A DNA stretch of 64,000 nucleotides from Bacteroidales bacterium UBA1077 (GTDB lineage: Bacteria; Bacteroidota; Bacteroidia; Bacteroidales; UBA932): contig DCCQ01000074.1 in assembly GCA_002314195.1 (NCBI GenBank), positions 1 through 64,000 on the forward strand, in the 5' to 3' direction. The notes beneath the pieces are model-generated. The model did no database searches. It saw only the letters and a list, made by a program, of their open reading frames with translations, and was not told the origin of the DNA. How positions within the stretch are numbered: the stretch's first letter is position 1; the number at the start of each line of letters is the position of its first letter. The translations under genes were made by a program, and so were the position numbers. Of this stretch, positions 8,375-16,240 are shown piece after piece.

Positions 8375-8965
8375 CTAATATTCATTCACGCCGTTTTCTG
8401 CCATCCATGAGAGGAGGGGGGCGCAGTCGAATCCAACTACACCTTTCATGAATATGTTCACGTGGAATCCTATCTCTTGGCTTAGCCGATAAACATTTTT
8501 GAGAGTCTCAAGCACGCAGTATTCGGCAGCGATGCCGCAGACCGTCACTTCGTCCCCGTGCTTGAACAGGTCAGGTGTGGCGGCGTTTGGTGAAATTTCC
8601 GTCTCTGTGCCGTTTTTTGACTGCGAGGTCTCGGCGACGCCAGCGAAAGCGCCATATTCCTCCCTGTCTTTGTCACGCCCTTTCAGAATGAATCGGGTTT
8701 TCGTCTCGTCCAGTCCGTCCAGCAGTCCGCGGGCGAGACTCGCCCCCAATGTGTAATGGACACAGTGCTCAGGCCACGTCCCGCCGTTCGCCTTGAACGA
8801 GCAGTGGTTCTTGGGATGCCAGTCCAGTGTGAAGTACACCTTGTCGAACCTCACCTTGATCTCGTTGATCTCAGGGATTATCCTTTCCGCCCCCGGCACC
8901 GCCAGCGACCCGTCGATGAAATCCCTTTGTACATCCACCACCAGCAAAATCTTTCTTCCTGTCAT
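8375..8965 (-). CDS. pncA: nicotinamidase / isochorismatase-family hydrolase
   Basis: A 196-residue cysteine hydrolase of the nicotinamidase type, which deamidates nicotinamide to nicotinic acid for NAD salvage. The catalytic triad is visible: Asp in VVDVQRDFIDGS near the N-terminus, Lys in KGRDKDREEYGAF mid-protein, and Cys in GIAAEYCVLETL near residue 150. The metal site DWHPKNHCSF is also present. The frame stays open upstream to 9163, but the start is set at 8965 (MTGRK) because a consensus -7 element lies at 9064-9071 and the region between is a 9-bp microsatellite that would otherwise encode a nine-fold Asn-Lys-Asn run absent from the family. Confidence 0.9.
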   Translation of the reverse strand: MTGRKILLVVDVQRDFIDGSLAVPGAERIIPEINEIKVRFDKVYFTLDWHPKNHCSFKANGGTWPEHCVHYTLGASLARGLLDGLDETKTRFILKGRDKDREEYGAFAGVAETSQSKNGTETEISPNAATPDLFKHGDEVTVCGIAAEYCVLETLKNVYRLSQEIGFHVNIFMKGVVGFDCAPLLSWMAENGVNEY

Positions 8966-9052
8966 GTTTTTATTGTTTTTATTGTTTTTATTGTTTTTAT
9001 TGTTTTTATTGTTTTTATTGTTTTTATTGTTTTTATTGTTTTTATTGTTTTT
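8966..9052. repeat. 9-bp microsatellite in the nicotinamidase leader
   Basis: Nine perfect tandem copies of GTTTTTATT (AATAAAAAC in the sense direction of the gene) run from 8966 to 9046, with a partial tenth to 9052. The array abuts the nicotinamidase ATG and ends about 12 bases from the -7 element, so it forms nearly the entire 5' untranslated region. No Shine-Dalgarno sequence is present; the leader is almost pure A with regular T and C. Confidence 0.97.
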
Positions 9053-9063
9053 GCCTTTATCTT

Positions 9064-9094
9064 CAAAGATAGGCATTATTTCTGACAATGAAAC
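9064..9094 (-). promoter_or_regulatory. promoter for nicotinamidase gene
   Basis: On the minus strand, TATCTTTG (plus-strand 9064-9071) matches the Bacteroidetes -7 consensus TAnnTTTG. GTTT (9091-9094) stands 19 bases upstream as a partial -33 element. The expected start of transcription is near 9057, directly before the microsatellite. Confidence 0.65.
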
Positions 9095-9240
9095 GGTGAC
9101 TGTTGAGGCTATTCCAGAAAAAGCCTGAATGCCAGCCCGTAGCCATGTGCCATGCGGTCTCACGTCAGGGCACTAGCGTAGGCGGGACCCTTATTGGACT
9201 TGGTCCCTTATTGTTCCTTGAAATCAATGAGTTGTGAGGA

Positions 9241-9281
9241 AAAGAAAAACGGACAAACCGTCATTTCTGATGATTTGTCCG
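9241..9281 (-). terminator. intrinsic terminator of tRNA-Asn
   Basis: CGGACAAA (9250-9257) pairs with TTTGTCCG (9274-9281). On the minus strand the hairpin is followed by TTTTTCTTT. It sits seven bases beyond the 3' end of the tRNA-Asn gene. Confidence 0.8.
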
Positions 9282-9287
9282 CTTTGG

Positions 9288-9361
9288 CTCCTCAAGTAGG
9301 ACTTGAACCTACGACCCCCTGATTAACAGTCAGGTGCTCTAACCAACTGAGCTATTGAGGA
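9288..9361 (-). tRNA. tRNA-Asn (anticodon GTT)
   Basis: Minus-strand cloverleaf: acceptor TCCTCAA/TTGAGGA with discriminator G, D arm with TTGGTTAGA, anticodon stem CCTGA/TCAGG around CTGTTAA (anticodon GTT), and T arm GTAGG/CCTAC with the canonical loop TTCAAGT. The D arm, variable region and T stem are nearly identical to the CAT tRNA at 8169, which contrasts with that gene's odd T loop. No CCA is encoded. Confidence 0.95.
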
Positions 9362-9456
9362 ATTTTGCCAACCTTTTTCGGTTGTTTGTTCCTTTCGGGA
9401 GTGCAAAGGTACAACAAAAACTGATTAATGCAAATTTTTTTGTAGTTTTTTTTGTG

Positions 9457-9485
9457 TACCTTTGTGTGAATTTCTCGGAGGAGGA
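9457..9485 (+). promoter_or_regulatory. -7 element and ribosome binding site of the HU-like gene
   Basis: TACCTTTG at 9457-9464 matches TAnnTTTG; the upstream T-rich stretch includes TTTG at 9439-9442, closer than the usual spacing. GGAGGAGG at about 9477-9484 is an unusually strong Shine-Dalgarno for this phylum and supports the ATG at 9488. Confidence 0.6.
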
Positions 9486-9487
9486 AA

Positions 9488-10201
9488 ATGGACATTGACT
9501 TGTTTTCAGAGATGCTCAAGGGACTTATCCTTGACAATGATGAGGTTACATTGCCAGGCTTGGGGACTTTCGTCTCCGAGGTGATGCCATCGACTTTTTC
9601 TGACAAAGGGTACACTATCAATCCTCCTTACCGAAAACTGTCTTTCAGGCAGCGCGGATCAGGGAATGAGTTGATGCTGGCTGAGTTTTATGCCGCGGCC
9701 AACGGCATGGATGTCGAGACTTCACAAAGAATATTGGATGAGTTTATTTCCGGGTTGAGGACGGCGCTTCAGACTAAAAAGATGGTGGTGTTCCCTGGAC
9801 TGGGACGGTTGAGGGCGACAAAAGAGAATACCTTTTTCTTTATTGCAGATGAGGATCTGGACATCTATCCTTATGGGGTGGGCCTTGAGCCGGTTTCGCT
9901 GAAGACTCACGAAGAGACTCCGGAAGAGGTGACTCAGAGTGTGACAGCGCTTAAGGAACTTATTGATGGGCCGGAGAATGAAGTTCAGCGACTAGGTCAG
10001 GAGCAGACTGTGCCTGAGGAGACGGAGGAACTGTATGTGCGGAAAAAGCGTAGTTGGAAGGTGGCTTCTATTATGGTTGCGTGCGTAATTGGAGTGGCTT
10101 TGCTGGCACTCGGAATATTCATACTCCTTGCACACATCGCTCCGGATTTCATTGACTCGATCCTTTACACCCCGGAGGAACTGAGAATCATAAATCATTA
10201 G
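9488..10201 (+). CDS. HU/CCDC81-type domain membrane protein
   Basis: A 237-residue protein. The first part (about 1-110) looks like two tandem HU-fold domains of the bacterial CCDC81 type, each with a PGLG[TR] turn (VTLPGLGTFVSE and VVFPGLGRLRAT). An acidic linker follows, then a single transmembrane helix at about 193-217 and a short tail. Bacteroidetes relatives usually carry a SPOR peptidoglycan-binding domain after the helix; here only about 20 residues follow. The topology suggests cytoplasmic HU-like domains tethered to the inner membrane. It leads an operon, with the thioesterase gene starting four bases after its stop. Confidence 0.75.
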   Translation: MDIDLFSEMLKGLILDNDEVTLPGLGTFVSEVMPSTFSDKGYTINPPYRKLSFRQRGSGNELMLAEFYAAANGMDVETSQRILDEFISGLRTALQTKKMVVFPGLGRLRATKENTFFFIADEDLDIYPYGVGLEPVSLKTHEETPEEVTQSVTALKELIDGPENEVQRLGQEQTVPEETEELYVRKKRSWKVASIMVACVIGVALLALGIFILLAHIAPDFIDSILYTPEELRIINH

Positions 10202-10205
10202 GACT

Positions 10206-10991
10206 ATGGAAAAGATCAAGGTCTCAGACAACAGATTCAGTACTGACATAACAATTCCGTGCTACGACACGGACGCTTCGTTCCGTTTGAAGCCGGCCGC
10301 ATTCATGGATCATGCCCAGGAAATGGCGTATCTGGCGGCTCAGGCCCTTCATTTCGGCTATGACGACCTCCAGAGGCATCACACGGCCTGGGTGCTGTCA
10401 AGGATGCGGATGGATTTCCGCAATCCACCGAAATGGACGGACGAGACAACCCTTTACACTTGGCACAAAGGTCAGGACGGCCTGTTTTTTCTTCGTGATT
10501 TCGAACTCAGAAGGCATGGTGACACCGACTTTGCGGACAAATCAAAGGCGCTGGTGCTCTGCACTTCCTCGTGGATAGTGATGAATGTCGAGACCAGAAG
10601 GTTGGTCCGCAGCGATGAGGTCCTGAACATGGTTCCGGCTACCACACAATGTCCTGACAATGCGATCCAGACTCCTTGCGGAAAAGTCGTGATGCCAAAG
10701 AATATTCTTGCGGAGGAAGTCGGTTTCCACAAGGCGGAATATTCGGACATCGATGTGCTGGGGCACACGAACAACGCCCGCTATGTGGTCTGGGCTATGG
10801 ACAGCATTGACTACAATGAGGTTGCCGGCAATCCGGTGAAGAGCATCAGCATCAACTTCATCAAGGAGACCAAGCCGGAGGAAGTCGTGAGAATATTCAG
10901 AAGCTGCGAGGAAAGCGACGGACAAAAGACATATTACATAGAAGGTAGAATTGAAGACAAACCGTGCTTTTGCGCGCGGATAGATTTTTAA
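10206..10991 (+). CDS. acyl-ACP thioesterase (FatA-like)
   Basis: A 261-residue double hot-dog-fold protein of the acyl-ACP thioesterase family, expected to release fatty acids from acyl carrier protein. The N-terminal half has PCYDTDASFRLKP and a RMRMDF segment. The second half has DVLGHTNNARYVVWAMD (near residue 181), typical of these enzymes, with the His/Asn pair of the active site. It lies four bases after the HU-like gene and 20 bases before the transporter gene. Chain-length preference cannot be read from the sequence. Confidence 0.88.
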   Translation: MEKIKVSDNRFSTDITIPCYDTDASFRLKPAAFMDHAQEMAYLAAQALHFGYDDLQRHHTAWVLSRMRMDFRNPPKWTDETTLYTWHKGQDGLFFLRDFELRRHGDTDFADKSKALVLCTSSWIVMNVETRRLVRSDEVLNMVPATTQCPDNAIQTPCGKVVMPKNILAEEVGFHKAEYSDIDVLGHTNNARYVVWAMDSIDYNEVAGNPVKSISINFIKETKPEEVVRIFRSCEESDGQKTYYIEGRIEDKPCFCARIDF

Positions 10992-11011
10992 GCGTATAGA
11001 TTTAGATTGGT

Positions 11012-12697
11012 ATGCGAGATTTGTTTCTTGGGGCGGGAATCGCCCATTCCATTCTGGTTTTCGCGGTAGTGATCGCGATAGGGCTGTATCTTGGCAAATT
11101 CAAGATCAAAGGCATTTCCATCGGCTCGACGTGGATCCTGTTCGTCGCCATCCTTCTGAGCCATTTCGGGCTCAGGGTTGACGCCACGGTACTCAGTTTC
11201 ATGAAGGATTTCGGTCTGATTCTGTTCGTGTTCTCGATCGGACTTCAGGTCGGACCTGGATTCTTCCATTCGTTCAAGAAAGGCGGTATGCAGCTGAACC
11301 TGCTCGCAGTCTTGCTGGTGCTTCTTGCCGTGGGTGTGACGGTGGCTATCCATTTCGTAACAGGAGAGGATCTCAAGACTATGGTCGGAGTGATGTCCGG
11401 AGCCGTGACAAACACCCCCGGACTCGGTGCCGCCCAGCAGACGATGGCGGATTCCATGCGGGGGGAAAACTACCTGGCGTCCGATATCGCATCCGCGACT
11501 TCAGGACTGGCCTCCGCCTATGCTGTGGCCTATCCTTTAGGTGTGCTTCTCGTGATCGGTCTGATCATGTTCTTCAAGGCCATATTCAAGGTTGACCTTG
11601 ACAAAGAGAAGGCTGAACTTGACAATGCCGACAACAGCGAGGATGTGGCGAGGCGGATGCATTGCGAGGTCGAGAATCCGGCTGTTTTCGGACTTACGAT
11701 CAAAGAGGCCACAAGGGATCTGGATAATTCGATTGTGATCTCCAGAATCCTCAGGGACGGACTGATGTCTATTCCAGGACCTGACACTATTCTCCAGAAA
11801 GGAGACAAACTTCTGATTGTCACTTCGCAGAAAAACGTTGATTCCGTAAGAATCACTTTCGGAGAGGAAGTCCCGATGCATCTTCAGGATTGGGAACAGA
11901 TTGACGCAAAGATGGTCAACAGGAAGATCACGGTCACCAAGTCATCGTTGACGGGTGTGACTCTGCGGAATTTGAACATCAGGGCCAACTATGGTGTCAG
12001 TGTGACCCGTGTCATCAGATCCGGTGTGGGACTTGTGGCAAGGCCAAACCTCATTCTTCAGATGGGCGATGTGCTTAGGGTTGTAGGTCCGGAGCTTGGA
12101 ATAGAGGAGGTCGCCAACCTTGTGGGCAACCAGACTTCCACGCTCAACCGCCCGAATCTTATCCCGATATTCTTTGGAATAGCCCTAGGAGTCATATTCG
12201 GATCCATTCCTATCGCCATCCCTGGCATCCCTCAGCCGATCAAACTCGGTCTCGCCGGTGGTCCGCTCATCATCGCGATTCTGCTTGGCTACTTCGGCCC
12301 GAAGTGGAAGATCACGACCTACACGACCCAGAGCGCGAACCTGATGGTCAGAGAGATGGGAATATCCTTCTTCATGGCGGCCGTCGGTCTCGGAGCCGGA
12401 CAGAATTTCGTAAGTTCCATTCTGAACGGAGGCTATTGGTGGATTCTCTACGGAGCATTGATCACATTCATTCCGGTCTGCACAATCGGTCTTGTCGCAA
12501 GGTTCGTCTGCAAACTGAACTTCTACCAGATCTGCGGTCTGATTTCCGGAGGTACCACAGACCCTGCTGTCCTTGCGTTCACCCAGGGCGCCTATGGTAC
12601 GGATTATCCTTCGGTGAACTACGCGACAGTCTATCCTTTGTCCATGTTCATGAGGGTGCTCGTGGCCCAGCTGTTGATTCTTTTGGCGATAGCGTGA
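11012..12697 (+). CDS. YidE/YbjL-type (AspT family) transporter
   Basis: A 561-residue polytopic protein with two blocks of about five to six membrane helices separated by two cytoplasmic TrkA-C (RCK_C) domains, roughly residues 205-290 and 295-375. This is the arrangement of the aspartate:alanine exchanger family and of YidE. The first membrane block contains GAVTNTPGLGAAQQ and the second GGTTDPAVLAF, the mirrored signature of the family repeat. The substrate is unknown. The next gene starts four bases after the stop, so it is within the 9.5-15.6 kb operon. Confidence 0.9.
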   Translation: MRDLFLGAGIAHSILVFAVVIAIGLYLGKFKIKGISIGSTWILFVAILLSHFGLRVDATVLSFMKDFGLILFVFSIGLQVGPGFFHSFKKGGMQLNLLAVLLVLLAVGVTVAIHFVTGEDLKTMVGVMSGAVTNTPGLGAAQQTMADSMRGENYLASDIASATSGLASAYAVAYPLGVLLVIGLIMFFKAIFKVDLDKEKAELDNADNSEDVARRMHCEVENPAVFGLTIKEATRDLDNSIVISRILRDGLMSIPGPDTILQKGDKLLIVTSQKNVDSVRITFGEEVPMHLQDWEQIDAKMVNRKITVTKSSLTGVTLRNLNIRANYGVSVTRVIRSGVGLVARPNLILQMGDVLRVVGPELGIEEVANLVGNQTSTLNRPNLIPIFFGIALGVIFGSIPIAIPGIPQPIKLGLAGGPLIIAILLGYFGPKWKITTYTTQSANLMVREMGISFFMAAVGLGAGQNFVSSILNGGYWWILYGALITFIPVCTIGLVARFVCKLNFYQICGLISGGTTDPAVLAFTQGAYGTDYPSVNYATVYPLSMFMRVLVAQLLILLAIA

Positions 12698-12701
12698 CAT
12701 T

Positions 12702-13292
12702 ATGTTTGACTTGGTCTACCCAGTTGCTCCGGCTCCGCTCATGCCTTTGCCATCGGTCGACAATCCTGGCGACCGTCCACGTCCGACAGGGGAGATGGTT
12801 CCTGTCGTGGAGGAGAACGGCCTTGTCATCGGCCAGGCCACAAGGCAGTCTGTACACGATGGTTCGAAGTTGATGCATCCGGTGATTCATCTTCACATCA
12901 TCAACCGTGAGGGATGTCTTTATATTCAGAAACGCTCGATGAAGAAGGATCTTCTTCCCGGGCGATGGGACACGGCTGTGGGTGGCCATGTGGATTACGG
13001 TGAGACGCTTGAGGAGGCACTCTACCGGGAGGCATCGGAGGAATTGGGGTTCAGAGACTTCAATCCGATATTCCTGAAATCTTACATCTGGGAGTCGGCG
13101 CGTGAGAAGGAATTGGTCAACGTCTTCGCCACCGTCGGCAACTTCATTTTGAAGCCTGACAATGACGAGGTTTCAGAAGGACGCTATTGGAATATTTCCG
13201 AGTTGGAGGCGAACCTGGGCATGGGACTGTTCACCCCGAATTTTGAACAGGAATTTAAATCAATCAAGAATACTTTACTTTCGTTGCTCTGA
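12702..13292 (+). CDS. NUDIX hydrolase
   Basis: A 196-residue protein with an intact NUDIX box beginning GGHVDYGETLEEAL and continuing YREASEELGF, near residues 92-115. Sequence around it (HLHIINREGCLYIQKRS) resembles NUDIX proteins annotated as IPP-isomerase-like, but the substrate is undetermined. Related proteins usually begin near MVPVVEENGLVIG, so an internal ATG at 12795 may be the true start; the first 31 residues are Pro-rich and look dispensable. The stop overlaps the next ATG by one base. Confidence 0.88.
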   Translation: MFDLVYPVAPAPLMPLPSVDNPGDRPRPTGEMVPVVEENGLVIGQATRQSVHDGSKLMHPVIHLHIINREGCLYIQKRSMKKDLLPGRWDTAVGGHVDYGETLEEALYREASEELGFRDFNPIFLKSYIWESAREKELVNVFATVGNFILKPDNDEVSEGRYWNISELEANLGMGLFTPNFEQEFKSIKNTLLSLL

Positions 13293-15580
13293 TGGGTGGT
13301 GGCATTGACAAATTCATAAGAGACCAGTTGTCGGTCTGGCCGCTTGCCGCCGAGAACTATCGTGATCTCAAGAAGGTGGAGACCAAACGACTGACCATTG
13401 GCGGTCTGGAGGTCATTGTCCAGCACAATCCTTGCCGCAAAATTTCTTCCGAAGCGGCCTTGGATCCTAAATCCATCAGTGAAAGACCTTGTTTCCTTTG
13501 CCCGGAGAACCGACCGGAGCAGCAGAGCCATATTGAATTCGAGGGGCGCAAAGGGAGGAAATACCGCGTCACGCTGAATCCTTACCCGATTTTCCCGTCG
13601 CACCTTGTGATCTCAAGCTTCGAGCACACGCGGCAATCCATCTGGCATCGTTACCAAGACCTTCTTGATTTTGTCAGCAGGCACAATGAATATCTCGGAT
13701 TCTACAACGGCCCGATAAGTGGGGCCTCGGCGCCAGATCACATGCACTTCCAGGCTTGTCCTCAAGGGTTGATGCCGCTCCAGAACAGAGTGGACTCACT
13801 TCTGGCCGCCGGCGATGGCAAAGAACTGGAGTTCCTCACCAATGTCAAGGAAGCCAGACTATTCCATCTTAATGAATATGCCAACGGAGTATTCGTCCTT
13901 TGTGGCGGCACGGCCAAGTCCGTCGCTAAACTTTTTTACCGCCTTTTGGACTGCGCCCCTATGCCTGATGAATCTGACGAACCGAAACTCAATCTGCTCG
14001 CCTGGACACATGGCGGGGAATATCGTTCCGTAGTGATATTCCGGGAAAAGCATCGTCCGCACAACTATTATTCCACCGGAGCGGACCATCTTGCGATGAG
14101 TCCCGGCTGCGCCGACATGGGGGGCGTGTTTGTGGTTCCAAGACGTGAGGATTATGACAAACTTGATTCCAAGCTCCTTACTTCTGTGGTCCGTGAGATA
14201 ACCGTCGATGATGAGATCGAGAAGGGCATCATCTGGAGACTGACCAGAACTCAGCGAAGGTTGGAGGTCGGGATAATGTCCGGCCAGGAGATTGAGTTCG
14301 AGATCATTTCCGACGGGGCAGGACGACAGAAAGTTGAATATTCGGCAGGGCGCATCTCCTACAACGGAGTTCTTTACGACGAGTTGGTCTTCGAGGCTCA
14401 GACCGAGGCCACAATGTTCGCCGAGCCGTCCTTCGTCCTTTATGGGGTGACGATCGGGGTGGATTTCCATTGGGAGCGCAAGGTAACCCAGAAGTTTGCC
14501 GGCACCCTCAAGTTCATCGTGGACGGCGACAAGGTCACTGCCGTTAACATCGTGGGGATTGAGGACTATCTTCTGAGCGTGATCTCTTCGGAGATGAAGG
14601 CTTCGGCCGGGCTGGAGTTCCTCAAAGCTCATGCTGTCATATCCAGGTCTTGGGTCATGGCTCAGATGGAGCACCGCAGAAAAACGGCCCTTCGACAGGT
14701 TCAGGGACCGATCCCGGTCGCCGGGCCATCCCCCTCGGCCGCTAAGCATGCCGAAGCGCCTGATGGTTCCGAGGTCCCTTCGATGGTTGGTGAGTTTAGT
14801 CGAACCACAGGCTCAGTGACCAAAGGCGATGAGTACATCAAATGGTTCGATCACGATGACCATACCCTGTTCGATGTCTGCGCGGACGATCACTGTCAGC
14901 GTTACCAAGGCCTTACAATGGCTGTCGGAGACACTGTCCGCAAGGCCATAGACCAGACGTGGGGACTTGTGCTTACATCGGAAGGCGAGATCTGCGACGC
15001 GCGCTTCTCAAAATGCTGTGGTGGCCGTATGGAAGTGTTCAGCACATGCTGGGAAGACAAGGACTATCCTTATCTCCAACCGCTTCCGGACACTCCTGAC
15101 TGGACGGAAGGAGGTGATGTGTTCTGCGACACAAAAGACGAAAAAATTCTCTCTCAGGTGCTTAACGACTACGATCTGGAGACTAAGGACTTCTACAGAT
15201 GGACAACTGAATATTCCCGAACAGAGGTCTCCGACCTTGTCCGCAAACGCTCCGGAATCGACTTCGGCACAATCCGTGACCTTGTCCCGATTGAGAGAGG
15301 CCCTTCCGGCAGATTGAAAAGGCTCAAGGTTGTAGGCGACAAGAGGACGATGGTCATCGGCAAGGAACTTATCATCCGCCGCTGGCTGTCAGAGTCTCAC
15401 CTCAAGAGTTCGGCCTTTGAGATAAAATGGATCGGCGACAGACTGGTCCTTGACGGAGCCGGTTGGGGGCACGGAGTCGGTCTCTGCCAGATCGGCGCCG
15501 CCGTCATGGCCGCCAAAGGCTACACGTTCGATCAGATCCTGCCGCACTACTACCCGGGCAGCGTTTTGGAAAGAAGATGA
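13292..15580 (+). CDS. DUF4922-SpoIID/LytB fusion protein
   Basis: A 762-residue two-part protein. The first ~310 residues match DUF4922, which resembles HIT-fold nucleotidyl-phosphorylases and has a HIT-like APDHMHFQACP motif near residue 148. After about residue 330 comes a SpoIID/LytB domain (VEDYLLSVISSEM, AHAVISRSWV, GWGHGVGLCQIGA), related to enzymes that act on peptidoglycan glycan strands. No signal peptide is visible, odd for a wall-directed module. Residues about 466-510 are encoded by REP-like DNA (14688-14821) that interrupts the SpoIID domain in frame. Similar two-domain proteins occur in other Bacteroidales, so the fusion itself is not an assembly artefact. Confidence 0.82.
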   Translation: MGGGIDKFIRDQLSVWPLAAENYRDLKKVETKRLTIGGLEVIVQHNPCRKISSEAALDPKSISERPCFLCPENRPEQQSHIEFEGRKGRKYRVTLNPYPIFPSHLVISSFEHTRQSIWHRYQDLLDFVSRHNEYLGFYNGPISGASAPDHMHFQACPQGLMPLQNRVDSLLAAGDGKELEFLTNVKEARLFHLNEYANGVFVLCGGTAKSVAKLFYRLLDCAPMPDESDEPKLNLLAWTHGGEYRSVVIFREKHRPHNYYSTGADHLAMSPGCADMGGVFVVPRREDYDKLDSKLLTSVVREITVDDEIEKGIIWRLTRTQRRLEVGIMSGQEIEFEIISDGAGRQKVEYSAGRISYNGVLYDELVFEAQTEATMFAEPSFVLYGVTIGVDFHWERKVTQKFAGTLKFIVDGDKVTAVNIVGIEDYLLSVISSEMKASAGLEFLKAHAVISRSWVMAQMEHRRKTALRQVQGPIPVAGPSPSAAKHAEAPDGSEVPSMVGEFSRTTGSVTKGDEYIKWFDHDDHTLFDVCADDHCQRYQGLTMAVGDTVRKAIDQTWGLVLTSEGEICDARFSKCCGGRMEVFSTCWEDKDYPYLQPLPDTPDWTEGGDVFCDTKDEKILSQVLNDYDLETKDFYRWTTEYSRTEVSDLVRKRSGIDFGTIRDLVPIERGPSGRLKRLKVVGDKRTMVIGKELIIRRWLSESHLKSSAFEIKWIGDRLVLDGAGWGHGVGLCQIGAAVMAAKGYTFDQILPHYYPGSVLERR
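14688..14821. repeat. REP-like insertion inside the SpoIID coding region
   Basis: CCCTTCGACAGGTTCAGGGAC at the left end and GGTTGGTGAGTTTAGTCGAA plus CAGGCTCAGTGACC at the right resemble REP-like cores found elsewhere in the window (CTTCGACAGGCTCAGCGACC). The segment keeps the reading frame and encodes low-complexity residues (RQVQGP, GPSPSAAKHAEAP) that do not belong to the SpoIID fold. Confidence 0.65.
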
Positions 15581-15625
15581 CCCGAAAGTGAGGTTGCTTA
15601 CGTTCACTTTCCAGTATAATAGAAG

Positions 15626-16168
15626 ATGTCAGTGTCTGATGACTACATAGTCAGAGGTCTTAGAAACCATGATGATGATGCTTACCGCTATCTGTTTGAG
15701 CATCATTATTCCTCATTGTGCGCCTTTGCCGAAATGATGGTGAAGGATTCCTACACGGCAGAGACGATTGTCGGAGATCTTTTCTGTCACATTTGGGAGA
15801 TGAACTCCAGGCTTGACATCAAAGGAGATCTCAGATCATATTTAGTTACCGCTGTCAAGCGCCGCTGCATCAACTTCCTTGACCAGAATTTCGTAAGGAA
15901 GGAGATTAGCGGTGATTTCGACGAGGAGATGGTAACTCAAGAGAGTCCGACCGGGCAACTTCTCATGAGAGAACTTGACGGCAAAATAAAATCCGCCATA
16001 GACGCTCTTCCAGAGAAAACGCGCCGTGTCTTTAAGAAAAGCCGTTTTGAGGGAAAAACCTATGCCGAGATTTCAGAAGAACTGGGCATTTCCGTCAACA
16101 CCGTGAAATATCACATGCGAGAAGCGCTTTCTAATCTTACCGAAGCGTTGGAAGGTTATATTTTTTAA
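15626..16168 (+). CDS. ECF RNA polymerase sigma-70 factor
   Basis: A 180-residue sigma factor with region 2 (AYRYLFEHHYSSLCAFAEMMV) and region 4 (LPEKTRRVFKKSRFEGKTYA, then EISEELGISVNTVKYHM). It is of the type that in Bacteroidetes controls SusC/SusD loci through a FecR-like anti-sigma factor and the STN domain of the SusC transporter. It is followed 72 bases later by that anti-sigma gene and then by SusC and SusD, so it is the presumed activator of the 16-25 kb locus. Confidence 0.95.
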   Translation: MSVSDDYIVRGLRNHDDDAYRYLFEHHYSSLCAFAEMMVKDSYTAETIVGDLFCHIWEMNSRLDIKGDLRSYLVTAVKRRCINFLDQNFVRKEISGDFDEEMVTQESPTGQLLMRELDGKIKSAIDALPEKTRRVFKKSRFEGKTYAEISEELGISVNTVKYHMREALSNLTEALEGYIF

Positions 16169-16240
16169 TTTTTTCAGCCCTTTCACTACCCGTACATCTT
16201 TTTTGCCTGTCTGTATTGCGTTAATCGACAAATACACGAC

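Noticed and set aside
8966..9052. The tandem array considered as a CRISPR.
   Set aside because: The units are 9 bp and contiguous with no spacers.
9053..9163. An in-frame 66-residue N-terminal extension of the nicotinamidase containing an Asn-Lys-Asn repeat.
   Set aside because: A TATCTTTG promoter element lies inside it, the repeat is foreign to the enzyme family, and the family start is at the MTGRK codon next to the array.
12304..12873. A 189-codon open frame overlapping the transporter and NUDIX genes.
   Set aside because: It is out of frame with two well-supported genes and its translation is Arg/His-rich shadow sequence.
13859..14749. A 296-codon minus-strand open frame opposite the DUF4922-SpoIID gene.
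   Set aside because: It is a shadow frame; the plus strand encodes recognisable domains throughout.
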